Shown here: one piece after another, positions 55,395 to 64,000 of the stretch | Position numbering within the stretch: position 1 is the first letter of the stretch | How the letters are laid out: each line of letters begins with the position of its first letter | Assembly: GCF_000009365.1 (NCBI RefSeq) | Contig: NC_008260.1 | Coordinates: forward strand, 1,709,501 to 1,773,500 | DNA from: Alcanivorax borkumensis SK2 | Lineage (GTDB): Bacteria > Pseudomonadota > Gammaproteobacteria > Pseudomonadales > Alcanivoracaceae | DNA length: 64,000 nucleotides | Reading direction: 5' to 3' | The notes under the pieces: generated by a model | Seen by the model: the letters and a program-made list of their open reading frames with translations, nothing else | The model's database searches: none | What the model was told of the DNA's origin: nothing | Program-made: the position numbers and the translations under genes

Positions 55395-56270
55395 TCATTC
55401 GCACTGGGTATTATTAAGCAACCGAATCAGATGGTGATTGACCGCTTCTGGCTGCTCCAGGTGCAGAAAATGCCCGGCATTGGGCAGTACCTGAAGCTCC
55501 ACGCCGCCACTGAAGTCACTTTCAACAAGGGTATGTTCCAGCAGCTTGGGGCTCATGCAACCATCGTTTTCGCCGATTAAAATTTGGGTAGGCGTAGCGA
55601 TATTCAAGCCTAACCAACCCCTAACCTGACGGTGTTCTTTTTTCCACACTTTGAATAATGACCGATACCAAGACAACGCAGCGGGAATTACCCCCGGTTC
55701 AGCCAAGGTGTGCTTGGCATTGTCCAGATAAAGCCCCGGCTCCCAATCCGGCGACCAGCGTTGCCATAACGTTGTCACGCCATCCAGATCACCTCGCTGG
55801 AGCCAGGCCTCCGGTGCCAGCGGCAGCTGGAAAAACTGCATGTAGCCGCTCAATAACACCTGTTCCGGTACCTTTAGCAGGGCTTGGGGAATGCGACGGA
55901 CCGGCGGAATAGCCAAGGCACTGAACGAACAGAAAGTCTCCGGAGATTGAGCACAGGCCAGATAACCCACCACGGCGCCCCAGTCATGGCCTATTAAATG
56001 CACACGCCCCCCTAACTGGGCGGCAAACACCATCAGGTCATCCACAGCGGCATACAGGGAACAGTCGCCATTGCCCGGCTGGCAGCCGGGGGAGTAACCG
56101 CGCAGAGCCGGTGCGATAGCCGTATACCCCGCATCCGCCAAGGCATTAATCTGCACCGCCCAGTTTTCGTAGGTATCGGGAAAACCGTGTAGCAAAATAA
56201 CCGGCTCGCCATTACCGGCCATCAAGGCAGGAAAACGCAGATCACCATTGACCAGCTCAACCTGTTTCAT
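55395..56270 (-). CDS. Alpha/beta hydrolase, epoxide hydrolase-like
   Basis: This 291-residue hydrolase has HGFPDTYENWAVQINALADAGYTAIAP (the HGFP oxyanion motif) and a nucleophile elbow HLIGHDWGAVVGYL with Asp (about 101) as nucleophile, plus a C-terminal His in NAGHFLHLEQPEAV. The Asp nucleophile with HGFPD is the epoxide hydrolase/haloalkane dehalogenase pattern. The substrate is unknown. The ATG at 56270 has GAGGT 6 bases upstream and overlaps the acylphosphatase stop. Confidence 0.88.
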   Translation of the reverse strand: MKQVELVNGDLRFPALMAGNGEPVILLHGFPDTYENWAVQINALADAGYTAIAPALRGYSPGCQPGNGDCSLYAAVDDLMVFAAQLGGRVHLIGHDWGAVVGYLACAQSPETFCSFSALAIPPVRRIPQALLKVPEQVLLSGYMQFFQLPLAPEAWLQRGDLDGVTTLWQRWSPDWEPGLYLDNAKHTLAEPGVIPAALSWYRSLFKVWKKEHRQVRGWLGLNIATPTQILIGENDGCMSPKLLEHTLVESDFSGGVELQVLPNAGHFLHLEQPEAVNHHLIRLLNNTQCE

Positions 56271-56548
56271 CACGTTACCTCAAAGTGCGTGGAACGGGGG
56301 CCATCGTCATCATTATTGCCCTCTTCCACCAGAATTCTGTCCACCTGTGCCAAGGCCGGGCCTTGATGCATGGCATTGAGCATGTCGTCCACTGCATCGG
56401 CTTCGCCCTCTAGCAGAGCCTCCACCCGGCCATCAGCACAGTTACGAACCCAACCCGTGAGGTTGCGACGGGTGGCTTCCTGCCGGGCCCAGGCCCGGTA
56501 GCCTACACCCTGCACAATGCCACTCACCAGTACATGCTTCGTCGTCAT
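56270..56548 (-). CDS. acyP: Acylphosphatase
   Basis: This 92-residue enzyme hydrolyses acyl phosphates. The acylphosphatase signature is complete: GIVQGVGYRAWA with catalytic R18 and GWVRNCADGRVEALLEG with N36. Length is standard (about 90-100). The ATG at 56548 has GGGGAGA upstream; an earlier frame start adds 6 residues. The TGA overlaps the next gene's ATG, so it is coupled to the hydrolase. Confidence 0.94.
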   Translation of the reverse strand: MTTKHVLVSGIVQGVGYRAWARQEATRRNLTGWVRNCADGRVEALLEGEADAVDDMLNAMHQGPALAQVDRILVEEGNNDDDGPRSTHFEVT

Positions 56549-56562
56549 GGTTCTCCCCGTGG

Positions 56563-57873
56563 TCAATCGTTGCGGCCCTGTTGCTCAGGGTGCCGCTCTT
56601 TCTCTGCGGATGGAGCACTGAACAATGCATCCAGACTAATATCCAAGGGCGCCATCATGCCTTCGCGGGCCTCATCCATGCGTGACTTTAATGCTTGCTC
56701 CCATGGTAATGACTCGGGCTGTTGCCTAACCCTTAGCTGGGTATGCGCTGGCCAAGGCAGCATGGCTACCAATTGGCCCAGCGATATATTACGCAGATCG
56801 CGGCTGAGGATGTAGCCGCCCTCGTCAGTGCGTCGGATTAAATTTGCGTTCACTAATAGATTGCGAAATTCATCCCATTGGCTGATACCCGATTCCTGCA
56901 TCACTTGACGAATTTCTTTGCTGCGCAGCACCTTGCCGCTCTGTTGACGCTGCCAGAAAACATTAAGCAAACGCACTAGGGCATGCATGCGTGGCACCTG
57001 GCGCTGGTGCTCCTGAAACACCACTAATGCCCGCACCAGTTCCGCACCACCGAGCACAATGGTCCAGGAAATATAAATCCACAGCAGAAATACCGGCACG
57101 GCAGCGAAGGCGCCATACACCACCTGGTAACTGGGAGCCTGTTTGATAAAAAAGGTAAAGGCCCCTTTCGCCAATTCGAACAATAGCGCCGCCATCGCCG
57201 CCCCTAACACGCCTTGGCGAAACGGAACCGTGGTGTTGGGCACCACCGTGTACATAAGTGTCAGCATGGCGGTGGTGAACAGGAACGGCAGCACAGCCAG
57301 CCACAATCGCACCCCGCCCAGATAACTGACCGTGTCACTGAAAATAGCCTGCGAGGTGAGATAGGAAGTGATCGCCAGACCCAGACCCAGGCAAATCGGG
57401 CCCAGTGACAACAGAGCCCAATACATCAACAAGCTGACCAACCCTTTACGCGGCGTCTGCACTTTCCATATACGGTTCAGGGTTTGCTCGACGGTACTTA
57501 GCATTAAAACTGACGTCACTACCAAGAACACAATGCCCAGCACGGTGAGGTTGGTGGCCTGTTTGGCGAAGGACTGCAGGTGATCGAGCAGCATGTTGCC
57601 CGCCGAGGGAACAAAATACTCAAACGCCCACTCTTGGAGTTGGGCGCTCTTGCCTTGCAGCGCGGGCACGGAGGAAAGCACCACAAAACTCACCGTCATC
57701 ACGGGAACGATGGCAAACAATGTGGTGTAGGTTAGCGCCGCAGCACTCTGCCGGCAGCCATCTTCATTAAACTGGCGCACCAGCAGCACAAAAAATGCCT
57801 TAATGGAATTGAATCGGGCCTGCACTGGAATTACCGGCTGTTCATTCTCCATACACTTCGCATCCTTTCTCAT
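56563..57873 (-). CDS. YihY/BrkB family inner membrane protein
   Basis: This 436-residue protein has the BrkB/YihY (former ribonuclease BN) domain: QSAAALTYTTLFAIVPVMTVSFV, LTVLGIVFLVVTSVLMLSTVEQTLNRIWKV, an LGPICLGLGLAITSYL helix, YTVVPNTTVPFRQGVLGAAMAALLFELAKGAF and AFAAVPVFLLWIYISWTIVLGGAELVRAL, giving six helices. A cytosolic C-terminal region of about 150 residues with a winged-helix-like segment (LRSKEIRQVMQESGISQWDEFRNLL) follows. Its function is not firmly known. The ATG at 57873 has AAGGG 8 bases upstream; ATG 57852 is an alternative. Confidence 0.9.
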   Translation of the reverse strand: MRKDAKCMENEQPVIPVQARFNSIKAFFVLLVRQFNEDGCRQSAAALTYTTLFAIVPVMTVSFVVLSSVPALQGKSAQLQEWAFEYFVPSAGNMLLDHLQSFAKQATNLTVLGIVFLVVTSVLMLSTVEQTLNRIWKVQTPRKGLVSLLMYWALLSLGPICLGLGLAITSYLTSQAIFSDTVSYLGGVRLWLAVLPFLFTTAMLTLMYTVVPNTTVPFRQGVLGAAMAALLFELAKGAFTFFIKQAPSYQVVYGAFAAVPVFLLWIYISWTIVLGGAELVRALVVFQEHQRQVPRMHALVRLLNVFWQRQQSGKVLRSKEIRQVMQESGISQWDEFRNLLVNANLIRRTDEGGYILSRDLRNISLGQLVAMLPWPAHTQLRVRQQPESLPWEQALKSRMDEAREGMMAPLDISLDALFSAPSAEKERHPEQQGRND

Positions 57874-57943
57874 TGACCCTACCCTTGCCACCACCCCTGT
57901 GCAGCTTACAATGACAGCGTTACGACACAGGATATGCAATCTC

Positions 57944-58897
<954 letters not shown>

Positions 58898-58898
<1 letters not shown>

Positions 58899-59242
58899 TG
58901 ATGAACCTCGTTTTACTTCGTATTAGCTACGCCCTGCTTTTGCTTGTCGGCATCAGTGGCCTGTTCACTCTGGCGCCGCCAGATGCCCATATCGCTTCCA
59001 GTGTGATCATTGCACTAGTGTTGTACCTGCCGCTGTTCCTCATGATTCCTGCAGTGATTAGCGGGAACCGTCGCCAAGCCACTTGGCTGTGCTTCCTAAT
59101 ACTGTTTTATTTCTGTGGTTATGCGATCCAGCTTCTGGATCCACCCCCGGTCCGTACCCTAGCCATAGTCAAAACTACACTCACCGTCATGGTCTTTGTG
59201 TTTGCCGCGCTGCAAATTCGTCAGGGCCAGAATGCTGATTGA
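58898..59242 (+). CDS. DUF2069 membrane protein
   Basis: This 114-residue protein has four hydrophobic helices (RISYALLLLVGISGLF, ASSVIIALVLYLPLFLMIP, ATWLCFLILFYFCGYAI and AIVKTTLTVMVFVFAALQIR). It is a DUF2069-type inner membrane protein, often found next to wrbA in gammaproteobacteria. The function is unknown. Its start overlaps the wrbA stop; its own 3' end overlaps the RDD gene's ATG. Confidence 0.85.
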
Positions 59243-59912
59243 TGAACGTCTGGAAGTAGAAACACCAGAAGGTGCCATGCTCAGCCTGTCGCTGGCCGGG
59301 CCGGTGCCTCGGGCACTGGCCTACGCCATCGACTTGGCCATTCGGCTGGTGATCTACGGAGCGCTTGCCGCTATATTCGCGGCCCTGGGCAAGGCCGGCA
59401 TGGGGCTGCTGCTGATTCTGGCCTTCGTGCTGGAATGGTTTTACCCCACCCTGTTTGAGGCCTTTCGTCACGGACAAACTCCCGGTAAAAAAGCCATGGG
59501 CATTGTGGTGGTCCACGCTAATGGCAGCCCCTTGAGCTTCAACGGCAGCCTGATTCGCAACCTGTTGCGCACCGCCGACGCCTTTCCCCTGTTCTACCTA
59601 CTCGGGTTTGTCTGCACCCTGATGAGCCCTCGTTATCAGCGGCTTGGTGACATGGCCGCCAATACATTGGTTATCCACGTGGAAGAGACACCCGCAATCA
59701 GCGAGCATCGCCGTGGCGAAAGCCAGGCCCCGGACTGGCCGTTGAATCGTGATGATCAGCTAGCCTTGCTGGCATTCTATGAGCGCCATGAACAATTTTC
59801 TGACGCTCGCCAGCAAGAGCTGGCATTGCTGGTTTACCCTGAATTGACACCGGCCCAAGCATTACAACGCCTAAAGGCCGTCAGCCGCTATCTGGTGGAG
59901 GGCCCAGCATGA
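59232..59912 (+). CDS. RDD-family membrane protein
   Basis: This 226-residue protein has a conserved RDD motif region AGPVPRALAYAIDLAIRLVIYG near residues 20-40, a helix GMGLLLILAFVLEWFYPTLFEAFRHGQTPGKKAMGIVVVHANG, and FPLFYLLGFVCTLMSPRYQRLGDMAANTLVIH. It is the membrane part, with a cytosolic C-terminal region. RDD proteins are a recurrent partner of the SpoIIM/DUF4129/MoxR set. The ATG at 59232 overlaps the DUF2069 stop. Confidence 0.9.
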   Translation: MLIDERLEVETPEGAMLSLSLAGPVPRALAYAIDLAIRLVIYGALAAIFAALGKAGMGLLLILAFVLEWFYPTLFEAFRHGQTPGKKAMGIVVVHANGSPLSFNGSLIRNLLRTADAFPLFYLLGFVCTLMSPRYQRLGDMAANTLVIHVEETPAISEHRRGESQAPDWPLNRDDQLALLAFYERHEQFSDARQQELALLVYPELTPAQALQRLKAVSRYLVEGPA

Positions 59913-60892
59913 AACAGGCCCGCTTTGAACAACAATATCGTTCGCAATGGCAGGCACTGGAGAACCAGCTGGAGCAGCTTGAATCACTGCACGTAAGCAA
60001 GAAGAACACGCTGCCCCTGAATACCTTCGTTACCGACTACCGCAAGCTTTGCCATCAACTGGCCCTAGCCCGCGAAAGGGGCTACAGCGTTCAGCTGCAA
60101 CAGTTCCTCAACAACCTGATGCTCCGCGCCCATCGTCAACTGTATCGCTACAACCCCTCACTAGCGGATCGTATCGGTACCTTCATCGCCAGCGGCTTCC
60201 CCCAAGCAGTCCGCCGCCAGTGGCGCTGGCATCTGGTCAGCGCCCTGACCTTCGTGCTGTCTATGGCGTTGGTATGGGCACTGGTGCATCAACAACCAGA
60301 AATGATCTATTCTGTGGTGGACGAAGCCAGCATTACCAGCCTGGAAAGCATGTACCAGCCGGATAACCAGGCGGGCATGAAGAGCGAGCGCAGCGGCGAT
60401 GACGATGTAATGATGTTCGGCCATTATATCCAGAACAATATCGGCATCGCCTTCCGTACCTTCGCCAGCGGCTTGCTGTTAGGCGTAGGCGCGCTGGTGG
60501 TGATGCTGTTCAACGGCAGCTTCTTTGGCGCCGCCGCCGGGCACTTAATCAACGTGGGTGCCCAAGAACCCTTCTTCACCTTTGTGATTGCCCACGGCGC
60601 CCCAGAGCTTACCGCCATTGTGCTAGCCGGTGGCGCGGGACTACGGCTTGGCTGGGCCATTATTGCTCCCGGCCCCTGGTCGCGGTTGGACGCCCTGCGC
60701 CTGGCGGCCCGGGATGCGCTGCCCACCATGTACGGAGTGTTTGCTCTGTTACTGCTGGCGGCCTTTATTGAAGCGTTCTGGTCACCACGGGACCTGGCGG
60801 CGGCTATCAAATACAGCGTGGGCGCAGCCTGCTGGGTCCTTTTGTATCTGTATCTTTTCTTCGGGGGGCGGGATGGAACTCGAGAAGGCTAG
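59909..60892 (+). CDS. SpoIIM (stage II sporulation protein M)-like membrane protein
   Basis: This 327-residue protein has a cytosolic N-terminal helical region with conserved RKLCHQLALARERGYSVQLQQFLNNLMLRAHRQLY, then five or six helices beginning WHLVSALTFVLSMALVWAL, including ASGLLLGVGALVVMLFNGSFFGAAAGHLINVG and AHGAPELTAIVLAGGAGLRLGWAII. This is the SpoIIM (DUF95) pattern. It starts 4 bases before the RDD gene stop (overlap) and is followed by the DUF4129 gene with a 20-base overlap. Function is unknown in non-sporulating bacteria. Confidence 0.9.
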   Translation: MKQARFEQQYRSQWQALENQLEQLESLHVSKKNTLPLNTFVTDYRKLCHQLALARERGYSVQLQQFLNNLMLRAHRQLYRYNPSLADRIGTFIASGFPQAVRRQWRWHLVSALTFVLSMALVWALVHQQPEMIYSVVDEASITSLESMYQPDNQAGMKSERSGDDDVMMFGHYIQNNIGIAFRTFASGLLLGVGALVVMLFNGSFFGAAAGHLINVGAQEPFFTFVIAHGAPELTAIVLAGGAGLRLGWAIIAPGPWSRLDALRLAARDALPTMYGVFALLLLAAFIEAFWSPRDLAAAIKYSVGAACWVLLYLYLFFGGRDGTREG

Positions 60893-62384
60893 CGCTCGTC
60901 TAGCGCCGCGCACCCCCTGGCAGGCAACAGATCTGGGCACGCAGTTCTACCGCCATTGGGCCGGGCCCATTACCGCTGTGTGGCTGCTATTTACCGCGGT
61001 GCCGTATGCCCTACTGCTAACACTGGCCGCGGTGGGCAACAGCCTCTGGCCGCTCTTCGTATTCTGGTGGCTCAAGCCCCTGTGGGAGCGGCCTCTGTTG
61101 GCCTTTTACAGCCATGCCCTGTTTGGCGAAACCCTCACCCTGAAAGCCTTGCTTAAACGCTGGCCCAGTTACGCCCTGCCCGGACTGGCCGGCCAGCTCA
61201 CTTGGCGACGCCTGAGCCCCCTGCGCAGTTTCAATGCCTGCGTGTGGCAACTTGAACAAGTGAAAGGAGACACCGCCAGCCAGCGACTCAAAGTACTCAA
61301 CAGCTACCCGTCCAATCGGGGCGGCATGCTGACCCTGCTGATACTGCACCTGGAACAGTTCATGACCTTCGGGCTAATGGCGTTGCTGTACATGCTGGTG
61401 CCCTGGCAATTCAACCTGGAGTTTAGTGATTGGTTCTATGAACAAAGCGCATTACAACTGGCTATCTCCGGGCTGTGTTTCTATCTGGTGCTGTGTGTCA
61501 CCGAGCCCCTCTATGTAGCCTGTGGCTTTGCCCTCTACTTGAACAAGCGCACCTGGCTGGAGGGCTGGGACCTGCAACTCGGACTCTCCCGGCTGGGAGA
61601 ACGCCGCCGCGCGGCCAAAAATATCATCGCCACCCTGCTGGTATTGATGTTGGCGGCACCGTTTATGGAACCCGCTCAGGCGCAAACAGCCGCCTCAAGC
61701 ACCACAACCAGCGAACAACAACAAGTGATCGAACTGCTGGCCAGTCCAGACTTCATGCCCCTGGAAGAGCACACCGAACGGCAGTGGATAAACCGGGATA
61801 ACAGTGACTCCGAAAGCTGGATGGAAAAACTCTGGGAGTTTCTGTTCGATATCCTGGACGGTGATAAAGTCGATACGTCCAGCGCCCCCGTGAATATTCC
61901 TGATGCCCTGTTATGGGCGATTTTCTGGACACTGTTTGTGGCACTGGCGCTGTGGTTGATCGTCAAGGTTGCCAACCAGTTCGGCCTGCGCAAGCATCAC
62001 TCAGACAAACGCCCGGTCATTCCCACCCACGTGGCCGGGCTGGATATTCGTAACCGCAGCCTGCCTAAAAACCTGAACCGGGCCGTAGAAGAGGCACTCA
62101 AGGCTGGAGATACCCGCGCCGCTCTCGCCGTACTGATGCGTGCCACCCTGGCCGGTGTTCTGGCACGCTACCCGGTGCCACTGGCAGCAGGCAGCACCGA
62201 GCAGCAATGCCTGCGCACCCTGCAACAGCAGCACGGCAACCCACTACCCATTGACTACCTGCAACGCCTTACCCAGGCTTGGATCAGCACCGCCTGGGCC
62301 CACCGTCCGGTCAGTGACGAACAGGTCCGCACGCTGGCACAGCACTGGCAGCAAATGGATCCGCTGGAGGCAGACCATGGGTAA
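60873..62384 (+). CDS. DUF4129-domain membrane protein
   Basis: This 503-residue protein has an N-terminal membrane part (WAGPITAVWLLFTAVPYALLLTLAAVGNSLWPLFVFWWLKPLWERPLLAFYSHALFGE), further helices, a periplasmic region after the EPAQAQ segment, another helix (LLWAIFWTLFVALALWLIVKVA) and a C-terminal DUF4129 helical domain (RAVEEALKAGDTRAALAVLMRATLAGVL...). It is long for DUF4129 proteins because of the N-terminal membrane part. ATG 60873 has a GGGGGGCGGG ribosome site and overlaps the SpoIIM stop. Confidence 0.88.
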   Translation: MELEKASARLAPRTPWQATDLGTQFYRHWAGPITAVWLLFTAVPYALLLTLAAVGNSLWPLFVFWWLKPLWERPLLAFYSHALFGETLTLKALLKRWPSYALPGLAGQLTWRRLSPLRSFNACVWQLEQVKGDTASQRLKVLNSYPSNRGGMLTLLILHLEQFMTFGLMALLYMLVPWQFNLEFSDWFYEQSALQLAISGLCFYLVLCVTEPLYVACGFALYLNKRTWLEGWDLQLGLSRLGERRRAAKNIIATLLVLMLAAPFMEPAQAQTAASSTTTSEQQQVIELLASPDFMPLEEHTERQWINRDNSDSESWMEKLWEFLFDILDGDKVDTSSAPVNIPDALLWAIFWTLFVALALWLIVKVANQFGLRKHHSDKRPVIPTHVAGLDIRNRSLPKNLNRAVEEALKAGDTRAALAVLMRATLAGVLARYPVPLAAGSTEQQCLRTLQQQHGNPLPIDYLQRLTQAWISTAWAHRPVSDEQVRTLAQHWQQMDPLEADHG

Positions 62385-63702
62385 AACCGCCCGGCTGCGC
62401 CGCGCCTTTCCCTGGCTACTGGCTGCCCTGTTGCTTGCCATGGTCTCTGGCTACTACGCCCTCACTGAGCCAGTCACCTACATGAAACGGGTGGCGCCGG
62501 ACAGCAGCATTACCCGCAACCCCTATAGCGCCGCCCAGCAATGGCTGGCACAACGGGGCCAGCCCTCTAAACGCATTCTCAGTGCCGCCGCCCTATTCCC
62601 ATTGCCAGACACCCGCACCACCCTCGTGATCGATAAACACCGCGGCATGCTCACCTCTAACCAAGTTAACGCTCTGCTTGAGTGGGTGCAGGACGGCGGC
62701 AAGCTGGTAGTGGAGGGGCGCCCTCTTCCTGGCATACTCGACACATCTGACGCTAGCGCCAGCGACTGGCAAGATAACGATCCGTTGTTATTCGCGCTAG
62801 GCATCACCGTGTGGGACTCTCCGGTGCCCAGTGACGCTGGGCAAGAAGATGCAATACGCGATCTGCTCATGGCCCTGCCGACTTTTGTCGACAGCCCACT
62901 GCAATATTGTCTGCATAGCGACAACGAAGCACTCCGCGAAGATTGCGCACGGCTAGCCTGTGATGCCCCACCAGAACCCACACCGCTGACCTTGCATGTG
63001 AGTGACAACGAGCCAGATCGCCGGGTGCAATTATTCAGTGACTATGTGATTTGGCACGACAGCTGGGACGAGGAAGAAGGCAACGCCCCGCACCTGGAAT
63101 GGCCGGTGGAAATCACCGGCTACGCAGATAATGATTACGGCAGCCAGCTGGTACAACTGAGCCTTGGCAGTGGGCAAATTTCCGTGCTAACCGATTTGAG
63201 CCTGTGGTCCAGCGAGCGGCTGCTCTACTTCGATCATGCTTGGCTGCTGGCCTGGCTTACCGGCGCAGAACCCGTGTGGTTTGTCCGCTCGGTGGCCATG
63301 CCGCCCCTGGCCCAGTGGCTGTGGCTAAAAGCCCCGGCGCTGGCGTTTGCCCTGCTAATCTTGCTGGTTCTGTGGCTATGGCATCGCATTCCTCGCCAGG
63401 GGCCACGGCAGCAAGCCCGCGAAGAAAGCCGCCGTGATTACCTGAAACACCTGCACGCCAGCGGTTACTTTCAGTGGCGCACCAACCAACAAATGGCCCT
63501 GCTGGCAGAGCTGCGCAAACAAGCAGAACAACAGCTGCTCCGTTTCCATCACCAACGCAATAAGGCTCTGGCGCTGGCGGCAAAAGCGCTGTCGGTGCCA
63601 GTAAAAGAACTGGACGCGGCACTACAGAGCCAAGCAGACACCCGAGACCGGTTCACGCAGCAGGTCTCATTATTACAATCGCTGAAAAATTGCCGTCACT
63701 GA
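62377..63702 (+). CDS. DUF4350-domain membrane protein
   Basis: This 441-residue protein has an N-terminal membrane anchor (FPWLLAALLLAMVSGYYAL), a periplasmic glutamine-amidotransferase-like (DUF4350) domain (SAAQQWLAQRGQPSKRILSA, LVIDKHRGMLTSNQVNALLEWVQDGGKLVVEG), a second helix (APALAFALLILLVLWLWH) and a basic cytosolic helical tail. DUF4350 proteins are typical of this cluster. The ATG at 62377 has GGAGG upstream and overlaps the DUF4129 stop. The gap to the MoxR ATG is 70 bases. Confidence 0.88.
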   Translation: MGKTARLRRAFPWLLAALLLAMVSGYYALTEPVTYMKRVAPDSSITRNPYSAAQQWLAQRGQPSKRILSAAALFPLPDTRTTLVIDKHRGMLTSNQVNALLEWVQDGGKLVVEGRPLPGILDTSDASASDWQDNDPLLFALGITVWDSPVPSDAGQEDAIRDLLMALPTFVDSPLQYCLHSDNEALREDCARLACDAPPEPTPLTLHVSDNEPDRRVQLFSDYVIWHDSWDEEEGNAPHLEWPVEITGYADNDYGSQLVQLSLGSGQISVLTDLSLWSSERLLYFDHAWLLAWLTGAEPVWFVRSVAMPPLAQWLWLKAPALAFALLILLVLWLWHRIPRQGPRQQAREESRRDYLKHLHASGYFQWRTNQQMALLAELRKQAEQQLLRFHHQRNKALALAAKALSVPVKELDAALQSQADTRDRFTQQVSLLQSLKNCRH

Positions 63703-63772
63703 TGCCGGTTCCAGCGGTACAGTGGCGCGGACAACCACGCCAACGTCAGTTAAAACGTAAAAGGACAACAAT

Positions 63773-64000
63773 ATGAGCCAACCCGCCACCCTCGCCGATG
63801 CGGCCGCCTTGGCCCACGACATTGAAAGCCGGCTCAATCAGGTGCTGATTGGCCAACAACAGGTTGTCCGTGAAGTGCTCATCGCTCTTATTTCCGGCGG
63901 CCACGTGCTTATCGAGGGCGTGCCCGGCTTAGGCAAAACCCTATTGGTACGCAGCCTGGGGCGGGTACTGGAGCTAGACTTTAACCGCATCCAGTTCACC
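63773..64000 (+). CDS. MoxR-family AAA+ ATPase (partial, runs off the right edge)
   Basis: The first 76 codons of a MoxR ATPase are present: ADAAALAHDIESRLNQVLIGQQ, VREVLIALISGGHVLIEG and the Walker A segment VPGLGKTLLVRSLG. MoxR proteins are chaperone-like ATPases that act with VWA and membrane proteins. An AAAAGGA site precedes the ATG. It follows the RDD-SpoIIM-DUF4129-DUF4350 group and, in relatives, DUF58 and VWA genes usually follow. Confidence 0.93.
   Translation, partial: MSQPATLADAAALAHDIESRLNQVLIGQQQVVREVLIALISGGHVLIEGVPGLGKTLLVRSLGRVLELDFNRIQFT

Noticed and set aside
54624..55580. Plus-strand open frame of 318 codons
   Set aside because: It is antisense to the class I fumarase and the hydrolase; it is rich in His/Gly with no family resemblance.

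Overview
The window looks like a core-chromosome segment of a marine gammaproteobacterium with mid-50s percent GC. The best guess is Alcanivorax or a close relative (Oceanospirillales/Pseudomonas-like). This rests on the sdhCDAB/gltA arrangement, gltX followed by tRNA-Ala(GGC) and tRNA-Glu(TTC), a KASIII resembling the Pseudomonas enzyme that shunts beta-oxidation products into fatty acid synthesis, and an OprF-like porin. The genus is an inference. No integrase, transposase, phage gene or CRISPR array was seen.

Layout. 0.1-5.2 kb: TCA cycle genes, sdhCDAB (minus) divergent from gltA (plus). 5.4-7.5 kb: an SMP-30-like membrane-anchored protein translationally coupled to a 3-hydroxyisobutyrate-dehydrogenase-family enzyme. 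7.6-10 kb: an amidohydrolase lipoprotein, then a Xre/RES toxin-antitoxin pair with a perfect 16-bp palindrome upstream. 10-13.6 kb: a TonB-dependent siderophore-type receptor coupled to a PepSY membrane protein. 13.7-15.7 kb: tRNA-Glu, tRNA-Ala and gltX. 16-22.9 kb: a DUF4399 lipoprotein, a SulP transporter with a tandem universal stress protein, dusA, transaldolase, a TerB-like protein and MlaA. 23-25 kb: a compact three-gene RiPP operon, namely a secreted Cys-rich precursor with EGKC motifs, a DUF692 multinuclear iron enzyme and a DUF2063 partner (HvfABC-type, probably copper binding). 25.2-34 kb: a KASIII, HrpA helicase, an M61 PDZ peptidase and an alpha/beta hydrolase. 34-39.4 kb: envelope proteins, including an MltF-like lytic transglycosylase with two solute-binding domains and an OmpA porin/TSP3-repeat lipoprotein operon. 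40-43.6 kb: a lipoprotein, a CaiB-type CoA-transferase, msrA, msrB and tRNA-Thr(CGT). 43.7-50.8 kb: a Met/His-rich outer membrane protein, an AraC regulator, an SRPBCC protein, an RND/MMPL exporter with a DPFA repeat insert, and a lipoprotein. 51-58 kb: an exported haloacid-dehalogenase-like protein, DUF2164, an FMN reductase, an AT-rich gene remnant, class I fumarase, an alpha/beta hydrolase, acylphosphatase and BrkB/YihY. 58-64 kb: a tightly packed run arsC-wrbA-DUF2069-RDD-SpoIIM-DUF4129-DUF4350-moxR, running off the right edge.

Themes. Central carbon metabolism (SDH, citrate synthase, fumarase, transaldolase) is interleaved with many envelope and stress genes. The most interesting loci are the HvfABC-type RiPP operon, the Met/His-rich outer membrane protein, the Xre-RES module with its operator, the DPFA-repeat exporter, the double-sensor lytic transglycosylase, the MoxR-associated membrane operon, and an AT-rich, apparently decayed coding frame near 53.3-53.6 kb.

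Starts were often moved inward from the longest possible frame, using ribosome binding sites, signal peptides and overlaps; each such choice is stated. All function calls rest on reading the translated sequence by eye, with no database search.
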